In this document: in pieces, positions 55,981 to 64,000 of the stretch
Position numbering within the stretch: the stretch's first letter is position 1
Layout of the letters: each line of letters begins with the position of its first letter
NCBI GenBank assembly: GCA_047967505.1
Contig: CM106539.1
Strand: one strand, 5' to 3'
Length of the DNA stretch: 64,000 nt
Source of the DNA: Dipteris shenzhenensis
Taxonomy: Eukaryota > Polypodiophyta > Polypodiopsida > Gleicheniales
Translations under genes and position numbers: made by a program
Notes under the pieces: generated by a model
What the model was told of the DNA's origin: nothing
Database searches by the model: none
What the model saw: the letters and a program-made list of their open reading frames with translations, nothing else

Positions 55981-57495
55981 ATGTTGTAACCGCTCTCTAA
56001 ATTTCCCCTTTCCCTCTCCACTCCCTCTCCTTTTTCCCCTTTATATTTGCTCTAGTTCTCCCTTTATCTCTCTATCTCCCTCTTCCTCAACATCCCCCCT
56101 TCCTTCAAATTACCTCTCCCTTTCCCTTTCCTCTCTAAATTTCCCCTCTCCCTCCCCCTCTACATTTGCATCTCGAGATTTGTGTTTGTAATGTTGTGAA
56201 ATTTAGTGGTGATTTCGATATGTAATATATCTTGCTTTCATCTCAATTTCTATAGGTTGTGAAGGATCTTTAACTAGATCTAGAATACCTTAATTCTTTA
56301 ACTAGATCCAAAATATCTTGTTATTGAAGGAGATTCTATGAAAGCTTTGATGGTAATACCATGGTTCAGAGAGAGAGAGAGAGAGATCAGAGAATCTTGC
56401 ATGCTCGCCATTTTTCTTAAATGCTTGATGTAAAATGCTCAGTAAAAACACTCTAGTCTCCCATTCCACCTCCTTTCCCATAAAACCCCTTACCCATTCC
56501 TTTAAGTCTATATATGGATTGTCAAAAGATAACTATTTTTTGAACTTGTATACTACTTTGTATCGTGACAAGTCCACCCACCGTGCACCCTCACCTCTTG
56601 TTGAATCCCTCCATGTCCAGTTGAGAAAGGTGGAGTGCTTTGCAAGTAGCCATGGTAGTTTGTGAAGATAATTATTACAATTGTGGGCCCTAAGGGGCTC
56701 CTTCATGTAGGGAGTGATGCTTGCTCGAGGAAGAACAAGGAGCTTGTAATCATCTATGTATAGGCAACTCACCCTCCCTACAAGAAGCAAGGCATTTAAG
56801 AGCATCTCCCCACGCCAGCCAGTGGCGGTGGGGGAGCCTCACTAGCAGTAGATCCTTGCAGACCCATGGTTGGCGAATGTTGAAAGATGGACTTTTCCTG
56901 GCAGTTGAATGCTACCCTGGCTGCTTCGATTTCTCATATTCCAGCCCAGCATTTGGCTGTTGGACTGGTTCAACCGGTGCAAATGAGCACTCATTGCTTA
57001 ACATGTCTTCTCAACGTGCCATCAAGCCCAGAAACTTTGCAAAGCAGGTTCCACACGGACGTTCAGCCTGGAAAATCTATGTAGCAAAGACCTGTAGCCT
57101 TACACGGGGGGTGCCATTTACCTTCCAGCCTCCCTAGTGCGACAGTGGCCTCCCTAGCCTCAGCGGCGTCGACGCGGGGAGGCCCTTGAAATACATGGAT
57201 TTACAATTATCTTTTTCCCTCTTCAGGAGAGGTTTGGGGGAGGACGATTGAAGGATTGTGCATCGTTAGATTGCAATGGATCATTGTGCGCCATTGGATG
57301 CCTCTTTTTTCTAAACGTTGCAAAAGTGGTAGTTAGAATGTGCATGGAGTTTCCATGCAAATTTGGCCTTTGATACGTTCGTTGAGGCTAACGTCACGCT
57401 CTGTGCGTAAAGGAAAAGACCGATGCAATTTCTCCTCATGCGAGAGAGAGTAATTAGTGAGATGGTAGGTTTCAACGTTAACACAAAGAAGCCGT
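55981..57495. other. Non-coding stretch, pyrimidine-rich then mixed
   Basis: 55985-56165 is CT-rich (CCCTCTCC words) and a GA run lies at about 56371-56387. The frame at 56721-57137 is open but shows no recognisable motif, and no promoter or splice sites support it. Nothing else is identified. Confidence 0.4.
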
Positions 57496-57496
57496 T

Positions 57497-58183
57497 GGAC
57501 ATCCACTATCCGATCTGTAGAAATTCCATGGACCAATAAGCATCGAAACACATGTTAAATTGGACAGAATCCGACGAAACAAGCAGCATTAGATTGTCTC
57601 CCCATTGAATTTGAACTGCCCAACAATGGAAAAAGAGGCAATGTACGAAGGAGCGACTGGAATTTGGTATCTCACTTTCAGAATGACTTGATTTCCGTTC
57701 AAGAGAATGACTGTAATGTCCAAAATCACGGGCAGGATTGACATTACACATAAGATAGTATGTGTTAACAATCGAATGCGACGAAGCCTACAGATTTCAC
57801 AATCACTAAACAAAACTTTGAATTGTAGATCAAGGCCGTCGGCCATCCACTATCCGATCTGTAGAAATTCCCTGGCCCAATAAGCATCGAAACACATGTT
57901 AAATCGGACAGAATCCAACGAAACAAGCAGCATTGGATTGTCTCCCCATTGAGATTGAACCGCCCAACAATGGAAAAAGAGCCAATGTATGAAGGAGTGG
58001 CTGGAATTCGGTATCTCACCTTCAGAACGACTTGATTTCCGTCCGAGAGAATGACTGTAATGTCCAAAATCACGGACAGGACTGACAATACACATAAGAT
58101 GGTGTGTGTTGACAATCAAATGCGGCAAAGCCTACAGATTTCGGAATCACTAAATGAAACTTTGAATTGCAGATCAAGGTGCG
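57497..58183 (-). repeat. Direct tandem duplication, about 344-bp period
   Basis: 57497-57840 and 57841-58183 are near copies. On the minus strand both keep an open frame with VILDITVIL, GNQVxLKVRYxIPxxPSYI and SFSIVGxFxxNGETI. The frame could be a duplicated exon of an unknown gene or a chance opening within a repeat. A further frame at 58116-58433 (minus) continues it upstream. Confidence 0.7.
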
Positions 58184-58814
58184 TATATGTGTGCATACAC
58201 AAAGCCACATAAAAACACAGCTGAGCTAAAAATCTATGCTGAGCAGAGCAATGCACATATAATTTAAGCGACTGTATACAGAAATGCTGCAGTCGAGAGC
58301 TCTCAACGCTGAGGGGAACGTAGACACCCTCTGGATAACTTCTGCTTCTAGCAGTTTTACCAATGTACGTTTCTACGATCTTGCTCGCAGTTCTCCCTGA
58401 ATGACCTCTGTAAGCCAAAAGTCTTGTTTTCACGTGGCCTGCGATGGTGAGGTTTCCTACAGCGGCCTTGCTGACCGAGGTTTTTCCTTCCTCCTATACA
58501 ATGCGAGGAGTTGGCACTGCACTGGGGTACTTCAATACGTCATAGGGCGTCTCTTCCTCATAACATTTGATTCTATTTTACTTCATCTGCGAGCATGGAA
58601 TCTTGGTGAGGAGAGCAGTCATCTGCATGTGGGCGAAGAGGGGGAGAAGGTAGAGCTGTGAGAGAATGGGCCATGAGGGAAGAGCAAAAGAAAGTGAGGA
58701 GGGAGATGAAAAGAGAGGAGGAAGGAGGTAGGAAGGCTATGGAAGAGGGGTGAATGAGGGGTGAATGAGGAGGACGACAGCAGGATGGAAGAGATGGTTG
58801 AGGGGGGGTATGCA

Positions 58815-58860
<46 letters not shown>

Positions 58861-59655
58861 CCAAGAAGGGACAGAGAGGAGCAAGATGGGAAGGGCGGGC
58901 AAGGAGCTCCATGACTGAAGAACTTGACGGCAGGTTCTCTCTTTAACCGTAGTACTCATGCATCATCCCCAGTCCGCTTTCGCGGATTTGCACTTGCTGC
59001 CATGTGAGCAGTATACAAGTCTACCTGTGCCCGTAGCCTTCCAAAAACCAGAATGTGTAACTCTTCTCGGCTTGGCACTACTGTAGAAATATCATTCCTT
59101 TGCAGTCATACCTGGAATTTGAAGACCTACAGCTAACACAGAAGCTATTTTTTAACTATATATCCATGCATATAGCGGGAGAAATCCTCGAACTATTTAA
59201 CTATATATCTGATACACGTAGCGGGAAAAGCACTGCTGCTTCATTGGAAATTATGCTTGATTGGACAGGATTGTAATCTGCGTATGGCATTTTACACGCC
59301 ACAGCAAAAGTCGAATCGTAAGGGACAAAATATTTTAGAAACCATGGGTTAATGAACGATATAAAAACTATATTTGATGGCTAATTACATATGCTAAAGA
59401 ATTTAATCTTATGTAAGTCAAATCATAGTGGACAATATTATATATATATTAAAAAACTAGGCATTATTTAGAATTAATTCTATTTTTAAATTTTTTAAAT
59501 AATAAATATTGAGTAATTACATTTGAAATGTACTTTCAAATGTTGTTTTTATGGGAAATCGTTGTTTTTTTAATGTTCTTTGGCACAACATAAAATGCAT
59601 GGTTTTACATGTAGGTACTCCCGTATAATCACCATGATTGGTGAATCACAAGCAT
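58184..59655. other. No gene seen; GA microsatellite
   Basis: A GA run occupies about 58819-58859, inside purine-rich sequence (58600-58900) whose antisense frames are Ser/Leu low-complexity artefacts. 59330-59600 is AT-rich. B2 begins at 59656. Confidence 0.5.
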
Positions 59656-59689
59656 CACAACAAGACAAAGCACCTAGAGATGTGCACAC

Positions 59690-60000
59690 AGACGTGTTTA
59701 CTCAACTAAAAAAAAAACTTACGGGCGCGTTTATTTTCACGTCTATTCGCGTGTCTACAGACCCGCATCTAAAGGCGCGTCTAAATAGCAAACAAACGTG
59801 CCTATAGACGCGCATATAGATGCGTAAATAAACACTCTACTAGAAAATTTAAAAAACAGACAGACGCATTCTTAAACGCATTTATAGACGCATTTATAGA
59901 TGCATTTATAGACACGTTTATAGACGCGCAAATAGACGCCTCTGGAACAGACAGTTGCGTATATAGACGCGTTTATAGACGCCCTGATAGATGTGCTTAT
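59690..60000. repeat. B2 left subterminal repeats
   Basis: Many GCGTCTA/TAGACGC units, aligned with the B1 left array (11030-11281) and starting after the same CTTACGGGCGCG block. Confidence 0.85.
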
Positions 60001-60075
60001 ACATAATATTTTTTAAATTTTGTGTGCTTGAACAGAATGGGTATGTTGTGTATGCTATGTAGTTACAGGATATGA

Positions 60076-61256
60076 CTAATCTAAGTTCTCCACGTCCTTG
60101 CTCCCTTCTATGCTCCCTTCTGCGCTCCCTTCTCCGCCTCCTTCTTCCTCATCTTCTTTCTCATCTTCTTGTGCAGGGTCCTGTAAACAAGGGACAACAT
60201 ATATCAATGTATGAAAAATCAAATCTTTATTTATAATATTAACATTATTTAATTACTTTCAAATACCTTGGGAGGCACTCCAGTAGCCCGGATATACTGC
60301 TCCTCAGTAATCAACCCGTCATTATAGAAGTGTCTCCATGTATCTCCTCTGCGATGGTGGTGGTGGTAGGCTGTCTCGATAGGAGTAAAGTACCTGCCCA
60401 CGATATCAAGCTACAAGATGATACAATTTGCGGAGGGGTTAGTACAAAGAAACAGCCTCCTAATAAACTACATAAACAATATAATTTGAGATCGATACTT
60501 ACAAATTGGGCCTCCCACGATTCAACACCCCCTACTCCAAAATGCATGCTTCCATATTGCTCCATTTAGATCCTTCACGCCTCCACGTGCTGCAGACTGG
60601 GTTCCTCCTTCGCTGACTTCATTGCTTTCTTCCACTTATGCTTATGAGTGGTGTGGGCGGGCCCCTTGGTGGTTGATCTCCCTCGAGCCTGGCAAGCTCC
60701 GCTAGTGCCTGCCTCTTAAGCGAAGATCTTTTATTGCCAAGTATCGTAACAATCTTTGACTTGGCCCATTTATCTATGAACTGAACATTGGGCGAGTTAG
60801 GATACCTAGAGCGAACAGCAGCGAGGGTCTCATCAGCCAACCTCTTTGGATGGGTCTTTGTAGTGAATAAAGAAATCTCTGTAATTATTAGTAATTACAG
60901 AGCGCATGAAGGCCATGATGTCCTTCCCCCATGCATCCATCAAGATGCCTCCTGTCTGAGTGACGTCATAGTAGATCATACCATCACCCAGAGGCACGTC
61001 TAAATCATTTGAATCATCCTCGTCCCCACCACCACCCCTCCCAAAGCACTGTGCCATGCATCCCCCACCGCTCTTCTTGCTACTACGCCTGCTACTGTGT
61101 CATGTCGAGCTAGTACGTTGGCCACTCATAGCTAGAGAAGTGACTCTCAACTGCACGAGACTACGTGGACCACTCGTAGCTGGAGAACCGAGTCTCGACT
61201 GCATGAGAGTACACTGACGGCTCTACGAGGCAGAAGGGCCTCCTGAGGGCATGGGA
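60076..61256 (-). pseudogene. Transposase_24 gene of B2, N-terminal part lost
   Basis: The stop is at 60076. Conserved pieces: VPLGDGMIYYDVTQTGGILM, FMRSVITNNYRDFFIH, ADETLAAVRSRYPNSPNVQF, EQYGSMHFGVGGVESWEAQF and the second exon with AYHHHHRRG-type sequence and an acidic Glu/Gly tail. A frameshift separates FFIHYKDPS from ADETLAAV (about 60838). Compared with B1 most of the Pro/Ser-rich N-terminus (13107-12750) is missing or scrambled. Confidence 0.8.
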
Positions 61257-61295
61257 GAAGGGAAGGCCAAGCTAGGCCAAGGAAAAATAACAAAG

Positions 61296-61440
61296 CGCGT
61301 CTATCTTTGCGTATAACAGTGCGTCTATAGACGTGGCTATTTGTTTCCAAAAATAGAGTAGATGCATCTATAGACGCGCTCTTAGACGTGCTCTCAGATG
61401 CATCTATAGATGTGCTCTGATAGATGGATTATTCTAAAAA
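61296..61440. repeat. B2 internal repeat cluster upstream of Ptta
   Basis: GCGTCTATAGACG-type units in the divergent promoter region, the counterpart of B1 13195-13465. A second cluster at about 61825-61990 sits just upstream of tnp2, the counterpart of B1 13872-14010. Confidence 0.75.
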
Positions 61441-62050
61441 CTTGAAAAGGACATGCGCCCGATACAAAAGCACAACACTAGTACAAAAAACATTCGTTTC
61501 TTGGATACGACAAAGGACGAATCCAAAGAGAGCAACTTTCAAAGAAGATCAACTGTAAAGAGACTTACCTTGGATAGAGGTATGGAAGCTTCTTGTCCTT
61601 CTTCAAAGCTTCTTCTCTTTCTTCTCTTCCTTAATGTTCACCCTTTGCTTCTCTTTCTTCTCTTCCTTGTTTACCCTCTTCTCTTGTGTGTTGTGTAAGC
61701 CTGGAGATAAGTGTGGGTGCTTGGAGATAAGTGTGGATGCTCGAAACTGTGTCTATTAATGGCAAAGCAAGCTGCGTGACGCTAAAAGTATGTGAAGAAA
61801 AGCAAGCGCACTAAAAGTAGGTTTGAAAATCGCATCTATAAGCGCATCTATATGTGCGTCTAATTGCGCATCTATATATGCATCTAAATGCACGTTTAAT
61901 TACATGTCTATAACATGGTTTAGACGTGCCTATAGACGCGGATCACAGCATAGACAGACGTAGTTTTAGATGTGGTATTAGATGCACCACAAAGTTTTAA
62001 GATTAAATATTTGATACAAGAGCAAAATTTTTGGGTTGTTTATTTGTAGG

Positions 62051-64000
62051 ATGTGTTCATCTTCAACAAGTAGCTCCAATGAGGATGAATCCCTCCGTAT
62101 CCACCATCGCGAAATGTGGTTGGAGTAAAAAATCAAATGTATGTGTGATCAATGTTGAGGAAACATGTATCATGCACGCAAGATTACACTCAATCACATC
62201 TCAAAGTATGGAGAATGGGATGCAACTGTAAACATGGTAAGTGGTAAAGAGTTAGGATTGATTGAGATACCTATGGGTGTTCATATGTTTGAGTTATAAT
62301 CCCGTTTTAATTTGATACAGGATGCAGTGCCACACCCGCATATGTTGCCCTATGCTCGTGAAGCTTGGCCACAAGAGAGACCAAATGGGTGTGTTTTTTT
62401 ACCTTGTGCACCAAGCTAGAGATGGTGGCAGTGAAGCACGCTATTACTACAGTTCGTACTCCCACTGGATGCATGAGGTGTTTGAAGGGGGCCTTTACAA
62501 AGAGCAAGAAAAGAGGTGTAGAGCAATTATATGGCTTGAAATCTCATGATTGGCACAAGATGCTCCAAGTAAGTATTTTATGTGCATAATATATTTTTCC
62601 TTTCAAATTTGTGAGTGAATTAGAAGCAACTAATCAACCATTCCTTGTATTTTCAGATCATACTACCTACTATCATTTCTCGTAGTGCATTGAAGGATGT
62701 GAAGGAGTGTATTTACAAGATGAGCGAGCTTGTGAGATACTTTACATGATACAAAATGTGATGTGTATCAATGCTCCATGCAAGGTGTTCATATTGCTAA
62801 TAGGTATGTGAGCTCAAAGGAAATAGATCCCACCACGCTTGAGAATGCTCGAGTTATGTCAGTGGAGGTGGTTTGTTTAGTGGAGGAGACATTTCCACGT
62901 TCTATTCTCACAAGCCAACTACATCTCATAGTGCAGTTGGTGGATGAGATTGCTATATGTGGTACTATACATGCATGATGGTTGTTCTTCCTTGAGTGCT
63001 TCATGAAGACCTTGAAGGGTTTCATGAGACAAAATGCAAGACCCGAAGGTAGCATGGCTGAGGGTTGGTTGGTACAAGAGTCACTTGTATATATTTCTGA
63101 GTTTCTTATTGATGTGGATAGCTCTCTCCCATGACTATGGAGAGATGATGAAGACCTAAGAATGACCTCGATTGTGCCTCAAGGAAAAGGATGCAACAAA
63201 GTAATAGACACGGAGTTGCTTAATAATATCAACCTCTATTGCGTGCTTAATAGTGATGTGATGAAAAGATGGGTGACAAGATATGAGGATGCAAAGGCAA
63301 GAAGACTAGAAAAAAGGGCCCTCTTTCATACACACCACAAATCTTGTGTGCCAATATACCCTCAGTATCTAAGAGCACTTCCAAAGGATATTTATGTGGA
63401 TTGGCTACTTGACAAAATGGAGAAAGCAGAGAAAGATGAGGGGACGCATATCACAATGGAAGAATGGGAGTATGCTAGGGAATGCATGAGCAAGGTCGGT
63501 ATATAGAATGTTATGCATAAGTTTGGAGCTTTCAATAATTTAGATTGCTTATTTGCTATATGGTGTGAGGGCAAGCATTTTCGAACACAATGGATTGATG
63601 ATACGAGAAACACACAAGATTGCAGCGTCATTGCTAGCTTTGAGGGTGCCAATGGAGCCATGGATGATTATTGTGGCATAATCCAAGATATTATTAAGCT
63701 TGACTTTCGACGCTTCTTTGGGTATGTTTTGGATGTAAAGTGGTTTAAGGACGTTGTGGAAAGAGGCCCTAATGCAACAATCAAACGTGATGCAAGTGGC
63801 TTTGTAACTATTGACTCCACAAAGTTTTGGCAAAGTAAGAAGGACACACTAGTACTACCACAACAATGTGAACAGGTACTGTACCCACATATAAAAATAC
63901 TCACTTTTAAATATTTGATACCTTCGATGCAAGGAAAATAACATGATTGTATTTGTGTTTGAATTAGGTTGTCTATCAACCAATGGTGGATAATAATAGA
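62051..64000 (+). pseudogene. CACTA tnp2 of B2, internally deleted
   Basis: ATG 62051 opens the same first exon as B1 (SSSTSSSNEDESLRIHHREM) with stops. In exon 2, after CCCTATGC at about 62348-62355, the sequence jumps to CGTGAAGCTTGGCC, which in B1 lies at about 16098; about 1.7 kb of core transposase sequence is missing. The 3' part remains: RCLKGAFTKSKKRGVEQLYG, ENARVMSVEVVCLVEETFPR, NARPEGSMAEGWLVQESLVY and DDYCGIIQDIIKLDFRRFFG. It has the arginine codon (AGA) where B1 has TGA, so the stop in B1 is secondary. Confidence 0.88.

Larger units (their letters stand above)
59656..64000. mobile_element. CACTA-like transposon B2 (left part, runs off window)
   Basis: The left terminus CACAACAAGACAAAGCA (59656-59672) is identical to that of B1. 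It has TAGACGCG-type subterminal repeats (59690-60000), a minus-strand Ptta gene and a plus-strand tnp2 gene in the same layout. The trinucleotide before it is CAT; the right end and target duplication lie beyond the window. The tnp2 gene has a large internal deletion, so B2 is a defective derivative. Confidence 0.9.

Noticed and set aside
56721-57137. 138-codon plus-strand frame
   Set aside because: No recognisable motif, no promoter and no homologous copy in the window; kept only as a note in the non-coding stretch.
58573-58959. Minus-strand Ser/Leu-rich frames
   Set aside because: Produced by the GA microsatellite and purine-rich flank.

Overview
This window is a plant nuclear sequence made almost entirely of transposable elements. 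The evidence is CACTA (En/Spm) transposons with tnp2 and Ptta-type genes, a Helitron that also carries an RPA-like gene, a Ty1/copia element primed by initiator tRNA-Met, plant-type introns, and one compact secreted glycine-rich protein gene with its own TATA box. Which plant it is cannot be settled from the sequence. It looks like a large, repeat-rich land-plant genome.

Layout. 1-3937 is copy A of a direct duplication: a Helitron Rep fragment, an array of TACCTCGATCGAGGTA palindromes, and the promoter and 5' half of a decayed tnp2 gene. At about 3937 this tnp2 breaks off through a small filler duplication into an unrelated reading frame. That frame leads into three consecutive Ulp1-type (C48) cysteine-protease cores (3854-9168). 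9697-10515 is a direct tandem repeat. A small ORF at 10596-11012 is interrupted by a complete CACTA-like element, B1 (11013-18469, CACAA ends, TGA target duplication). Two more partial B-type right ends follow (to 20403). 20404-23505 holds the glycine-rich gene. 23506-25435 is a short non-autonomous LTR element with GTGTG target duplication and a cargo reading frame that I do not recognise as gag or pol.

27116-32224 is a truncated Helitron (RPA-like part, zinc-finger-like part, HUH Rep motif; no helicase seen). From 31467 it becomes copy B of the duplication. Copy B is split at exactly one point by an 11,335-bp CACTA element, A1 (32500-43834, AAT target duplication); copy A keeps the empty site at 1031-1033. 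A1 has two divergent genes: tnp2 on the minus strand and a Transposase_24 gene on the plus strand. Between them lies a roughly 3.2-kb array of GCTTATGC/GCATAAGC palindromes. Copy B then continues as an older related CACTA element (A2) to its own terminus at 49548. 49669-55430 is a copia element on the minus strand: 5' LTR, PBS, long leader, gag, protease, integrase, RT, with no RNase H or 3' LTR. After a Ptta fragment and non-coding sequence, a second B-type CACTA element (B2) starts at 59656 and runs off the window.

How the parts work together. In A1 and B1, tnp2 would supply the transposase, the Transposase_24 protein would be the accessory factor, and the subterminal repeats would be its likely binding sites. 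Every transposase copy here carries nonsense codons, deletions or frameshifts, except that the A1 Transposase_24 frame looks intact. The best candidates for something not routinely described are the triple-Ulp1 locus fused to a tnp2 fragment, and the element-specific palindrome arrays lying at the tnp2 promoter.
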